A DNA stretch of 64,000 nt from Scylla paramamosain (GCF_035594125.1 NC_087180.1:15954115-16018114), one strand, 5' to 3'; positions 52,241 through 62,568 are shown, counted from the first letter of the stretch. A program made the numbers and translations. The notes: generated by a model not told the origin, from the sequence alone.

Positions 52241-52690
52241 TAAGGTCCTTTCCTCTCCCTACTGTCTCAAACCAGGACATTTCTACTTCCATCACCTCAA
52301 ACTAAGGCACAAAACACACTCAGCTCATTGATATAGTGATAGATTCTACTTCAGGTCCTCTCCTCTCCCTAGTGTTTTAAACCAAGACACTCATAAGAAC
52401 ATAAGAAAACAAGTGAGGCTGCAAGAAGCCATCAGGCCTACATGTAGCAGTCCCCTGTATGAAACCTGCCTACCTACTTCCACATATCACCCTCATCTGT
52501 AAATTTGTATATTATCTTAAACTTCCTAGTCATTTCACCTCAAACTAAGGCATGACCACAACACACTCAGCACAATGATATAGTAATGGACTCAAGCAAA
52601 GATCCTCTCCTCTCCCTACTGCCTTGCATCACCTCAAACTACAGCATGGTCACAACACCACTCAGCAAATTGAAATAGTGAGCATCTGGA
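52241..52690 (+). repeat. tandem repeat, about 110-bp unit, interrupted by family A
   Basis: CCTCTCCTCTCCCTA occurs at about 52243, 52356 and 52604, and ACCTCAAACTAAGG near 52292 and 52537 (diverged near 52629). The second unit is split by the repeat at 52391-52530. Confidence 0.8.
52391..52530 (+). repeat. dispersed repeat family A, copy 3, 3'-truncated
   Basis: It starts ATAAGAACATAAGAAAAC and contains GCTGCAAGAAGCCATCAGGC. It interrupts one unit of a tandem repeat whose two halves lie at 52354-52390 and 52531-52600, so its boundaries are visible to within a few bases. Confidence 0.7.
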
Positions 52691-52805
52691 AACTCAAATT
52701 AATCTGAGCTGCAGGAGAAAGACAGTGTTAGGAATCAAACCAAGAACCCAAGCATGATGGTCTGCCACGTTACTGGTGAGAGAACAGGAGTGAGGTTGTG
52801 GGGCA
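52690..52805 (-). mobile_element. tRNA-like SINE head (partial)
   Basis: On the minus strand, GTAACGTGGCAGACC is followed by GGTTTGATTCC (52741-52731), one mismatch from the tRNA B box. No acceptor stem can be closed, so this is not a functional tRNA gene. Downstream it runs into the tandem-repeat unit that ends near 52690. Confidence 0.4.
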
Positions 52806-53454
52806 TGTATGCATAGTTCACTAGGCACCACTAGGCCACTAAATCAATCTATACCAATATCCATACCCTTAATCCTTTACCTGCAATACATAACAATTCA
52901 CGACACTAAAGGCAATGTAAAAAATCTTTCAGAACACCTACAAGAGAGAAAATGTAATGACAAGCAATTATTCGATTTTTAAGTGGTATGACAAGTAGAA
53001 GCGACTATAAAACAAATAAATGGCTAACAGTAGTGTGTGATCAAGGAAACACATCAAACAGCAGTGAAAGGGTGAGCCAAGAATGTGCCACCTTTCCACC
53101 ATCACTCAAGCTCTGATCATCCACACCAAGATTCACACATCAGTTTCTCCAGGACAGCCACTGTGGAGGGACACATGCCCCCTCACTCTCTCTGATGGAT
53201 GTTACAGAGAGAACATGCTCTTTTGTTGATGTGGTGTACATTTCATATTTCTAGAGTGAGATACAGACCCCATATCCCAGCTTTGAAGTGCTACCCTACT
53301 CATAATAACTCATCCTAGTATTATATTCATATCAGCCATCTTAATCAGGCAAAACAAAACTAGAGTAGTACACAAAGAAGGATTCCAAAAGAAATTCAGG
53401 TTATTCTTCATCACGGAATTAATTTAGTAAAGCATCAGTCAATAAAGCCCTGAA

Positions 53455-53785
53455 ACTTGACCATTTTATTTAAAGACTAGCACACTGGGACCCTTTGACT
53501 CCAGGTCCATATTGCTTGATAAGAGTAAAATGTAAAGGTGTGCTGAACTCAATAGCGCTGGCATAGAGCAGGCAGCGTCACCCTTCCTGGCCTTGGTAAA
53601 TGGAGTAGGGTAGCCAGTTCGTTTCTCCTCCACCTTCACATTCCCAGTCATAGATGAGCAGAACCCATTTCAAGGTTGGGTGAACCTAGGAGGTGGCAAT
53701 TGGGTCAGGAAAATCAACATTCAAACTTGTAACATTGCACTGTAGTCAGACGTGCTACTGCTTGAGCTACAACACTTCTCTTGAT
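53455..53785 (-). mobile_element. tRNA-derived SINE-like element
   Basis: Read on the minus strand, the head has an A-box-like TAGCTCAAGCAG (53769-53758) and, about 30 bases on, a B-box-like AAGTTTGAATG (53728-53718), the spacing of a tRNA gene. A non-tRNA body of about 250 bases follows and ends in A/T-rich sequence near 53460. The body contains a 61-codon frame which is probably incidental. Copy number and target duplications were not determined. Confidence 0.55.
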
Positions 53786-53999
53786 GGGGTACAGATTCTT
53801 TAAATGTTCCAAGACACAACAAATTGCATGTTTCTGTTAATGCTTCCAGGTGAGCACATCACAGGACAGCTGAAGCAACACACTGGTTGAGTTTGTTTAG
53901 TCATCAATCTCCTTCTTAAGAAATCTTCAGCTTGGCATCTCAGAGTATTTTTATCAATCAAGCAAGCAAATTCCTGATGCCTCATATTTATAAGAGTGG

Positions 54000-55560
54000 C
54001 CAGGATGAGGTTCTACATGATATCAGCTAACTGCCTCCAAACACTTGCTTGGGGTGCTTAAGGCCACACTGGCTTTCCCTGCCCCTAATGCCCTTAACCT
54101 TAACACCTCTTCCTGTGTGGAATGCATCTGTTAAGCATTACTCTTGCTGCAACAACAGTTCATCTTTTTGGACCTGCCACAGCATGGTGAATACATTATT
54201 TCAACTGCTGCAAATAAGCAAGCCTTAAATGTTGTATTCAGTGGTGTACTGAGGCCTGCAACATTTCAGGCATGCTGATGACTGGTAAGACCAAGCTGGT
54301 AGTTGGGTGGCCATTTGAGATTATCCTCCAAGCTCCTTCCTGGACCTTGTCAAGCAGCATGAGGCATAGCTAGGGTGCTCAATAAAAGGGAGACTCCAGT
54401 ACAACAGCAAAGAGAGAATCTGGACCTTGTACCACATCAGCTCATGCTGCTGCTGTTCAGGAGCCACAGGATCATATAAAGCAAGGCTGGCTTCCCTGAT
54501 CTTGTCCTGTGAAGCTGCTGTGTTTGTTGTCTTGAAGATTAATTTTGAGTAATAAGTGACCCCAACACTCCTCTTGGTGGTGATGACAAAAGGCTTAAGT
54601 TCACTGAGGTAAACACCGGAGAACAGAAAACCAAGGACAACACACAGACCCCAAGGTAAAGTCAAGATGAAAGCAAAATCAACCTGCCGTGCCCCCTTCA
54701 CTGTGGTCTGCATCTCTCATTTTGTCTATGTCCTTTGATCTGATGGCAGTCTCCTTATCTGAAAGTTCTCAGCAGATCAGAGGACTTGAGATTGAGGGAA
54801 AACAGTAGGCGCAGTGGAAGAGAGAACACAGCAAATTAATGTGCCATTGTACTGGTAATGACAGCTTTCTTCAGTGCATTGCAGTGATGCTGCTTGGCCA
54901 AAAGACCCATCCTGATGAACTGATCATCTAGTTGGTCCCAACTTTGTCCACTTCAAGTCTTCTCAGCTTCATACTATTTCTTCCGTGAGGGCAGCACACC
55001 ACATCCAGTTAAAGGCACCTTCTGTATCAAGCAACAAAGCCAATGTGGTTGTCCCCTGATCCAGGCAATCCTGCATTCACAATGAACAACAAATGTAAAT
55101 GCAGGTTAGCAGCCAAGCTGCCCTTCCTGAAACTTAACCACCAGGAATGTGTCAGATGATTCTGGCCAAGGTGTGCCATGAATCCTGCACCAATAACATC
55201 CTTGAGTACTTCACTTGTCACTGACTGGAGAGAAATTGTGTTGATGGTCCTCATCCTGTCTTGTTGCTTTCCTTGTGTACAGAAACCGAGACTCGGTCTC
55301 CAATTGCACAGCCGTGTGTAACCCTGGATGCAGGTGTCAGTGCATATCTTGACAAGTGATGCACTGGGTCCATAGCAGTGTTACAGTAGGTGAGGACATG
55401 GCTGTCCAGAGCCACAATCTTGGCCACTTCAAGATTCATCACAGCTGCATCTCTGGTGTGACGAGACAGGTCAACTTGTCTCCAGTAACTTGACTATTGG
55501 GAGTGGTCCAGTGATGGTGATATTTTCTGAGAAAGGGTGAACTAAAAGGCTAAATATGTA
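54000..55560 (-). pseudogene. decayed non-LTR retrotransposon (LINE) reverse transcriptase
   Basis: Fragments in different minus-strand frames line up in order with the reverse transcriptase of Jockey/CR1-like LINEs. At 55442-55251, SHVLTYCNTAMDPVHHLSRY and VSVSVHKESNKTG resemble the region before the 'NYRPISL' motif. At 55254-55027, INTISLQSVTSEVLKDVI, then LSFRKGSLAANLHLHLL, resemble 'YRPISLTSVLSKVLE...FGFRKGRSTADLL'. At 55024-54990, LDTEGAFNWMW resembles motif A with its catalytic Asp (in a shifted frame). At 54713-54321, VGVTYYSKLIFKTTNTAASQ, then ALYDPVAPEQQQHELMWYKV, resemble the region after the active site. The 3' part (about 54290-54200) resembles 'LQHRRDVAGL'. There are frameshifts and stops throughout, and a YADD box is not clearly preserved. 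The element is dead; clade assignment is from general resemblance only. Confidence 0.8.
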
Positions 55561-56239
55561 AAATACATATGCTATTCTCAATGGAAAGAGAATTCAATAA
55601 GCAGGTACTATTCCATCTTGAATGATTTTATTTAAAGTAAGAAAAGTATGTTACCTTTTATTTAAGTCTTTAAATGGTTTGTGAACAAGCAGGGAAGATT
55701 TAAGAGTGTGTTCAGTGAAAAATCACCCATACCAAACAACTGTGGACTTCCTCAAAGACTCTGTCAAACTGACTTTAATATAATGAAGCAAGAAGTTCTT
55801 GTTGCTTCCAGTTAAATTTTGATGTGTGTGATGATAGTGTAAGCATATCAAGTGATTCATGAAAGTAACAATACATCTCCTGGTTTTGCATTATGTTTAA
55901 ATCTATCCAAGCATATAGTAATTTAAGGCACATTCACTTAATTAATTTTAGTTACATTACTAGTCCAGCCAGCACCCAGAAAATCATCTAAACAGCAGCT
56001 GTAAGAGGGAATATAGCCAGTGACGTAACCCATGGCAGGACACTCATGATAACTGGAATCTGACACGTTACTAAACAGACTGAGATGACCAACCAAGACC
56101 CGAGTGAATTATGGTCGACCTTGACTGTCCTGCTGCAACACTAAGACCTGCCGTGACTTAGCAATGGCTGGAGGAAACCCAGATGAAGATATAAGATGAG
56201 CAAACAGGAAAATGACAACAGGAAATTAAAAGATTACTT

Positions 56240-56560
56240 GAAAATATATGGAAGACAAAGGAAATTGACATCAAAGTAGAAAATAACTTAGAAATGAAGG
56301 TAAAAACAGAATGTATCAATAGAAAACCATAAATTTGATTACTGAAAATTAATATAGATTGCTGATAAGACATGAGAGACTTTTAGATACATGGATGAGG
56401 AAATTGGCAGGATCATATAAGAAAATCACCTGGAGATGAAGATAAAACAGAACTTATCACAAGAAATAGTGGAAATTCAATTACTGAACCTATATTGATG
56501 ATAAAATAACACATGACTAGCTTTTAAAGTATATGGATGAGAAAATGATGAGATAATATT
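56240..56560 (+). repeat. tandem repeat, period about 150
   Basis: ATACATGGATGAGGAAATTG (56389) and GTATATGGATGAGAAAATGA (56531), with related 'aacagaa-ttatcaa-agaaa' and 'gattactgaaaattaatat' segments after each; an older unit begins near 56246. Confidence 0.65.
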
Positions 56561-56907
56561 ATAATTTGATCACTAGACTGTGAAAAAAAATATTGAGGAT
56601 ACATGAAATTAAAACTAAATCAGTGATAAATCTGCCACAGCTGTATATGAAGGAGAATGAATAAAATAAAATAAAACTTTAAAAAAAAAAATAACAAAAA
56701 AGAGCAAAACAAACTACACTACCAGAAAACATGGAAGCCTAATACTTGATAAATGCTATGGAAGAATAGTTACAAGTTGTGCATAGATAAAATAAAAAAA
56801 TGTATATACATCGTCAACATCAGCTTCTTTCACCAGCATTGAAATCAGTGAGGAGGAGGAGGAGGAGGATAACGATGATTAAACAATATAAACAAAGAAC
56901 CGCTCAT

Positions 56908-56908
<1 letters not shown>

Positions 56909-56957
<49 letters not shown>

Positions 56958-57000
56958 ATACTTTTCACTGATCCACAGAAGTAAAAGCCAATGATATGAA

Positions 57001-57073
<73 letters not shown>
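56909..57073. repeat. facing (CT)n and (GA)n tracts
   Basis: CT 56909-56954 and GA 57004-57073, 49 bases apart. Confidence 0.97.
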
Positions 57074-57075
<2 letters not shown>

Positions 57076-57234
57076 AACTAGCAAAACACACCGAATAATT
57101 AGCAAAATCAAAACAAACGGCCTTTGGAACACACCAACACAAACCTCAACACTTTATGGCACTCCAATATCGTTATGTTCCTAAGGTAGCCAGCAGGTTC
57201 TCGGTCGGGCAGCAAAGAAGCAGAGACGCCCACT

Positions 57235-57415
57235 CTCACCCGGGGCTGAGTTCCTTCTGTACACTTCCCTGTGTAATGTGAATAATGGCGCCTCGTGACG
57301 AACTAGTGGCTCGCTATTGGCTGAGGTTTACTGTGTGGTAGCCTGCCATTGGTCCAGAGAGACATGCTTTGACTGGCTGACGTATAGATAGATTTTTCTT
57401 GCCCGCGAAAAATAC
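57235..57415 (-). promoter_or_regulatory. candidate promoter with CCAAT boxes and first-exon donor
   Basis: This is a GC-richer island in AT-rich DNA. Read on the minus strand it has an E2F-like TTTTTCGCGGGC (about 57412-57401), two CCAAT boxes (ATTGG on plus at 57348-57352 and 57316-57320), an initiator-like TTCACATTAC (about 57280-57271), and about 40 bases later a good donor CCCCGG/GTGAGAG (last exon base 57240). The implied first exon has no ATG. It could be an internal promoter of the gene with the coding exon at 57880-58146, the promoter of another minus-strand gene, or a bidirectional promoter. CCAAT boxes work in either orientation, so the strand rests mainly on the donor. Confidence 0.4.
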
Positions 57416-57822
57416 AGTTAACCAAACACAATGCATGTAAATTAAGTCATGGTCATGTAAAGGTACCATAACAATGTTTACGGTAATGGATAATTCGATA
57501 AAACAAAACGCAAAATTGTAAAACTAACCACACAAACATTTTTTAGATCACTTTACTTCATCTTGAGTCGAAATCTCGAGTGCCTGAGGACGTCGTGTTT
57601 TAAGTGTGGGTGTCCTCGTAGGAGTGTAGGTGACTGGGATGGACTGGAGGAGGAGATGATGGTAGTGAATAAAGGAAAGGAAGGGTAGATGTAGATACGG
57701 AGACAGAACCGTATGTGTGTAGTGTAGGCTCTTTATAGTGGGACACACACACACACACACACGAAGGAAGGGCTGAAAGAATACGGAGACAAGACCAGAC
57801 GATTATAGTTAAAGCACTGTAT

Positions 57823-57869
57823 ACTACTACTACTACTACTAATAATAATAATAATAATAATAATAATAC
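57823..57869. repeat. (TAC)n-(TAA)n beside a splice donor
   Basis: About six TAC then nine TAA triplets on the plus strand, ending about ten bases from the donor of the coding exon, inside the intron. Confidence 0.95.
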
Positions 57870-57879
57870 CACCACACAC

Positions 57880-58146
57880 CTGTAAGACGGGCGGGGGCGC
57901 AGCGAGGTGTAGGTGTGCAGGAGATCAGGACATTCGACGAAGGCGGTGCCGTCGGTAAGGTCCAGCCAACCCGGGTCATCCTCCTCGTCTTCGGGGTGGA
58001 AGCGAGGGGGTGGGGCCAGCAGGGGGCCGCGACCCCCGCCAATTGACCCGAGGGAAGGGTCGAGGTAGCGGGTTGCCTCCTCGTCGTCGTCGGCGATCAC
58101 CTTCACCTCGGGCACCAGCGCGGCGGCCATCGCTCACTCCCACATC
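57880..58146 (-). CDS. first coding exon of an unrecognised split gene
   Basis: The start codon is at 58130 on the minus strand, followed by 83 complete codons plus two bases before a donor reading TTACAG/GTGTGT (last exon base 57880), so the intron is phase 2. Upstream the exon is bounded by a TTTGCAG/G acceptor at 58147-58148. The peptide starts MAAALVPEVKVIADDDEEA. It has acidic runs at residues 14-18 (DDDEE) and 47-52 (EDEEDD), a Gly/Pro-rich stretch at 31-42, and a final part containing GWLDLTDGTAFVECPDLL. No domain, signal peptide or membrane segment is visible, and I do not recognise the family. The exon is GC- and CpG-rich, unlike its surroundings, and uses mainly G/C-ending codons, which argues for real coding sequence. 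A tiny in-frame upstream ORF (ATG TGG GAG TGA, 58145-58134) ends four bases before the start codon. A continuation past the donor would run into microsatellite, so the longer open frame is rejected. Confidence 0.72.
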
Positions 58147-58189
58147 CTGCAAACATCGGAACGCTGTAGCTTGTTGGTAATTTTACTCT

Positions 58190-58650
58190 GCTGCCACTAC
58201 TTTCTACTGTGTTAGTCTACTGGTGCTGTTTTTCCTCCTGCTTCTACTATGTGGTCGTGTTGTTACTGTAATAGTGCCGTTTTCTCGCCCGTTTCTACCG
58301 TGTTACTCTACTGTTGCTACTTTCCCGCCTGTTTCTATCGTATTCTAGTTATATGACTACTAGCGCTACTCTCCCGCCTGCTTCTACCGTGTTCTCGTGA
58401 TGTTACTCTGATAGTGCTCTTTTTCCAGCCTGATTCAACTGTGCTCCTCTACTGGTGCTTCTTTCCCGCCTGTTTCTACCGTGTTCTGGTGATGTTATTC
58501 TCCTTATGTTCTTTTATCCGCCTGTTTCTACTGTGTTCTCGTGGTATAACTTGACCAGTGTTGATTTCTCACCTTTCTCTCCTGTGTCCGGTGATGTTAC
58601 TCTGTTAGCGTTACTTTTCTGTCTGTTTCTACCCTGTTCTTATGATGTAC
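58190..58650 (+). repeat. minisatellite with 40- and 50-bp units
   Basis: GTTTCTACCGTGTTC-like starts occur at about 58201, 58241, 58291, 58331, 58381, 58432, 58472, 58524, 58573 and 58624. Spacing is either about 40 or about 50 bases; the difference is presence or absence of a 'gatgttactc'-like block. The array lies in the inferred intron between the 5' UTR exon and the coding exon, about 45 bases upstream of the acceptor. Confidence 0.85.
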
Positions 58651-58769
58651 TGGCACTGAGCTTTGGTGTACAGGCAGCCTGCGTGACTAGACTTTGAGTG
58701 GAAGGGAAACATTTGCGTGGATAATGCGAACTCATAGAGGCTGACTCAGTAAAATATAAAATATGCATT

Positions 58770-58771
<2 letters not shown>

Positions 58772-58823
<52 letters not shown>
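58772..58823. repeat. (GT)n
   Basis: About 26 GT units in the inferred first intron. Confidence 0.97.
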
Positions 58824-58825
<2 letters not shown>

Positions 58826-59576
58826 TAGAAACAAAAGCGCAATATACAGAATCTAAGAACACTGACAGATGTCTCAAAGATTGTCTGTAGTTTATAGATG
58901 ATACCTTGGATTCCTTTGCATTGAAAAAAAATATGTATCTAGTCCAAACACTCTTACTATCTTAATTCCACGTCTTTAGCCAACTTGCTCCCATTCTTCC
59001 TTCAGACTCAAAGTAATACTAGGAAAATTCTAACCTGGTATAAACTTAAGGTAGTGAAAAAACAAAACTGAATATGCTAAAGTTTTTTTTTTTTTTACCT
59101 GAACACTTCTATACTGTCAAAATAATTCACCAGTTTATCATTTTTTTTTTTTTCATGCCTTCCTAATACCAGGTTGCCGTTTTCCCAGACACCTCTTACC
59201 AGACCATTAAAATTCTCCTCACCCAGACGAGTGAACACATCAGACACAATCCACCAGGCTCTCCATTCAATTAAAGCAGCATTACGCATCCCCACCTCCC
59301 CATGCTCATTTCATCACGCTCACATCTCCGCCATCCTCTGCTTTAACAGGTCAACCCCTTTAACAACCTACGCACGAGGCTCACTCTACCTAACATATGC
59401 AAGGCAAGTCCCCTCCTTATTAAGAGCGGTATAAACTCCACGAAGTTCTTCCACCGACACTAACTTGCTGGAAGGGGAAACTTCAGTGCCTTCCCTTGTA
59501 GTGATATGTTTAGCTTTCCCTGCAAGTTTATTTTATCAAGTGGTGGCGGAGGAAAGAGTAAAGCCTCCAGGTGTGA
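58824..59576. other. no exon seen; AT-rich intron-like DNA
   Basis: A segment at 59150-59430 has mixed composition and opposing open frames, but no recognisable protein. Confidence 0.45.
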
Positions 59577-60030
59577 GAAGATTGATTTTCAGCGCAGTTC
59601 AGAGGGGAAAAGTACAATTTTGATCAAAGGAAGCGAAACTGACGTAGCTTTTTGGAACTGAGGCCTGAAGGGTGAAGGGAAAAAAAAACTGAGTATTGAT
59701 TAAGTTAGAAGATTGATTTCCAGCACATTTTTCAGCACAATTCATAGCGAGAAAAGTGCAATTTTGATTAAAGGAAGCAATACTAACGTAGCATTTTGGA
59801 ACTGAAGACTGAGTGATGAAAAAAAAAAAAGAGAACAATGATTTAGTAAGGAGATTGACTTCCAACAATTCTCGGCACAATATAGAACGAAAAGTGTGCA
59901 ATTTTAACTAAGGAAAACACCACTAACGTAACATTCTGGAAACTGAAGAGCCTGAGGAGTGATGGAAGATAAGACAAAAAAAAAACATACACTTAGTTAG
60001 TCAGTTGAATGCCAATATTTCTGACTACAT
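59577..60030 (+). repeat. tandem repeat, period 131-150
   Basis: Three units plus a partial start near 59581, 59712, 59854 and 60004. They share AGATTGATTTCCAGCAC-like starts, GTGCAATTTTGATTAAAGGA-like middles and CATTTTGGAACTGAAG-like ends. The array lies in the same intron as the 40/50-bp minisatellite. Confidence 0.8.
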
Positions 60031-60261
60031 AGCTGGGCATTATACGATTCTGTATAAATGGGGTAATTTTTATGAGGTCCGAGGGGGGATCTGGCACGCG
60101 TCCGAGTAGAAATGTAGAAATAATGAGCCTGAGAAAGTGGTGGCCAGCGGTGCCTGAAATCAGAGACGAGTGTAATTGGTTCTGTAAAAGAGAGGAACTG
60201 TGTACTGGATTAGGTAGTTAATATGAGGACAACAAAAAGAAGATATATTATACCCACCAAC

Positions 60262-60263
<2 letters not shown>

Positions 60264-60353
<90 letters not shown>
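60264..60353. repeat. (CT)n forming the donor side of the 5' UTR exon
   Basis: About 45 CT units on plus; on minus they continue the donor GTGAGAGA of the 60356-60420 exon. Confidence 0.97.
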
Positions 60354-60355
<2 letters not shown>

Positions 60356-60356
<1 letters not shown>

Positions 60357-60420
60357 TGGAGCAGGCGGACGTCAGGTGAAGGGTTGGCTAAAGTCCCGTT
60401 GAAAGCACATCATCGGAATC
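60356..60420 (-). other. probable 5' UTR exon of the same minus-strand gene
   Basis: On the minus strand a pyrimidine tract ending TTCTTCTTTTCGCAG/G precedes a 65-base segment that ends CTGCTCCAG/GTGAGAGAG. Both splice sites match consensus well. All three frames contain stops, so the exon is non-coding; it contains a short upstream ORF starting ATGATGTGC. It lies 2.2 kb upstream of the coding exon in the same orientation, so I infer that the two are spliced together. The donor GTGAGAGAGA is itself the first part of the adjoining (GA)n tract (60264-60353). No transcript data are available; the pairing is inference. Confidence 0.5.
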
Positions 60421-61239
60421 CTGCGAAAAGAAGAAATGGTTAGAATATCAATTTTCACTGTTGCCCCTTCCTTCGCGGCATCTCCCTCCATGATGTCTCC
60501 TTTACTCCTTCACCCTTTCACTCATACGATCATTATCAACAAGAGAATACATGTCCTCCTTCATGATGTCTATCCTTCAACCCTTTACTTACTTTATCAC
60601 TTACGATCTAGCAACAAGAGAATACCTGGACATAACGATCCTTTACCGCCGTCACTACCACGTTACCATCAAATTCCTATTCAGCCAAAGTCGATAACTA
60701 CCAATTTCCGCCCCATCAAAGTAGCCCCAGTTGCCTTGTTTGTCTTCACTCCTTGACGGTCTCTTGGTGGCGTGCAGTAGTGGTGAGGGAAGACAGTGAT
60801 AGCGAACATTAAGCATACTGACTGACGCAAGAGATCATTACTACTGGTTGCCTTTTCTATATTATTACTATTATTATTTATTTATTTTTTTTTTTTTTGG
60901 TAGTTAGAAGAGTTATAGACACGTTAATTTGCCTTTCAGAAGCATCATCAACATTTTTTTTTTTTATCACGTTTACTTGTTGTAGTCGACTTGTGTATCT
61001 GTGACAAACTGTGAGGTTTATGAGCGCCATCTATGTAACACTTCCATAACACAAGTACCTCTTTAATACAGGATTAAAAAAAAAAATAGTTTCTACATTA
61101 CAAATTCAGCAAAGATATCCAGCTACATAATTAATTAAGGAAAACATTTTATCAGTTATATACTCATTAGGGTAGAACATTAGATAAAACTCCTATATAT
61201 ATTTCGTTTCGGTAAATGATGATGCCAAAATATTTTCCA
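60421..61239. other. no gene seen upstream of the 5' UTR exon
   Basis: AT-rich low-copy DNA with T runs near 60890 and 60960; no promoter was recognised. Confidence 0.45.
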
Positions 61240-61960
61240 TCCTTCTTTATCTGCGAGCTCCTCATTCACGTATTTGCTGTTCAGATACCCAAAGGCCAGT
61301 CAAGTATCTATTTTAAACGGACGTTGCCGCATTTAATTTCCTTCACCGGCAACGACCAGACTAAAACTTTTCCCTCCCTCCTCACACGCAGTAAGTTTTC
61401 ACACTGTTATTTATAATGTTCCATTCCCCAAGGCCAGGCAAGTCTTTATATCACACGCACACTATTACTTGCATTTCGTTTTTTTTTTTTCTTTATCTTT
61501 TTCTTACATTCTTTTTATCTTCAGTAACCCTCCATACTCCCAAACTAACTGTCAGTATTCCTTAAGGTTATTCAAGTATTTATATCAAGCTAATATTACA
61601 GGCATTTTCATTTCTTCCCTTTCTTTTTACCTGCATTTTTTAACTGTTTATATTTCCAGAAGCTACATGTGTATTCAATTATGTATATCACTAGAAATTC
61701 TGCCTTTCTTTCCCCTTTCTTTCTTAATTATTTATCCACAGTGGGTCTTCACACTCTCGTATTAACTGCCAATATTCCCCAAGATTACTCTAGTATTTAT
61801 ATCACACGTTAGGTTAGGTTAGGTTAGGGTACATTATTACAAGCATTTTCTTCCTTTTCCTTTACCTACATCCTTTATCCATAGTGGCCCTTCATACTCC
61901 TATGTTTACTCTTCATAATCCCAGAGGAAATATTTAACTTTAGCGAACCCGTAAGAAAGA
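61240..61960 (+). repeat. degenerate tandem repeat, about 150-200-bp unit
   Basis: Four to five units are marked by 'aatattccccaagg..agtatttatatcacacg..attattacaagcatttt' at about 61290, 61420, 61555, 61770 and 61915. The unit at 61770 contains the inserted TTAGG tract. Confidence 0.75.
61808..61828 (+). repeat. short interstitial telomeric tract, four TTAGG units
   Basis: GTTAGGTTAGGTTAGGTTAG sits between ATCACAC and GGTACATTATTAC. The related tandem unit near 61450 reads ATCACACGCACACTATTAC, without the pentamers. Confidence 0.9.
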
Positions 61961-62568
61961 AAGAGAAGCTGAAGACCAAAGAAGATTCCCAAAGTGTGTG
62001 TGAACGTGTGCGTGTGAACGTGTGTGTGTGTGAGTGTGTGTGTGACTTTGCACTTGGCGAAGCTGAGAGACGATACTCAAACTGTTTACTTTTCTTGTCG
62101 AGGCATTTCTGAATAAACCGCGAGTCTTACTTGGCGTGTGATAATGCAGGTAAGACCATATTTAGCATCCTTAATAGAGGGTGAGGTTACGAGTGACTAG
62201 GAAGAGGAGGAGGAGAAGGATGATAATGATGAGTATGATAGAAGAAGTAGGATAATGATAAGTATGATAGGAAGAATAGAATGATGATGATTATGTTGGT
62301 GTAAATTACAAGTTGAAGGATGAGCAGAGTGAAAAAAATTAAAACACAGTCTCTTACTCTTCCAAATGTATTAGTGTGATGGGCGTGACGAAGTGAGAGT
62401 GAAGGAGAGTGAAGGGTGGTGATAGCGAGGCGGCAAGGGACGTAGGAGATGAAGGAAGGAAGGAAGGAATGATGAAGGAAAGGATAAAGAGGATGAGAAG
62501 GAGTGGGGCTGATTTATTGACAAGGCAATATCACAGGAGAGAATAAGCTTCAAGGAAACATGTCATAG

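Noticed and set aside
54321..54713. A host membrane protein on the minus strand
   Set aside because: Order and spacing of motifs fit the C-terminal part of a decayed LINE reverse transcriptase, continuous with the fragments at 55027-55442.
57286..57342. Short plus-strand ORF MAPRDELVARYWLRFTVW
   Set aside because: Only 18 codons, overlapping CCAAT motifs in the promoter-like island; nothing supports translation.
57600..57879. Extension of the MAAALVPEVK frame to 176 residues
   Set aside because: Past 57880 it reads through a good splice donor into TTA triplets and low-complexity sequence; exon end at the donor is much more likely.
59095..59434. Overlapping open frames on both strands
   Set aside because: They are of moderate complexity but opposite frames are both open, with no known motif and no convincing splice sites.
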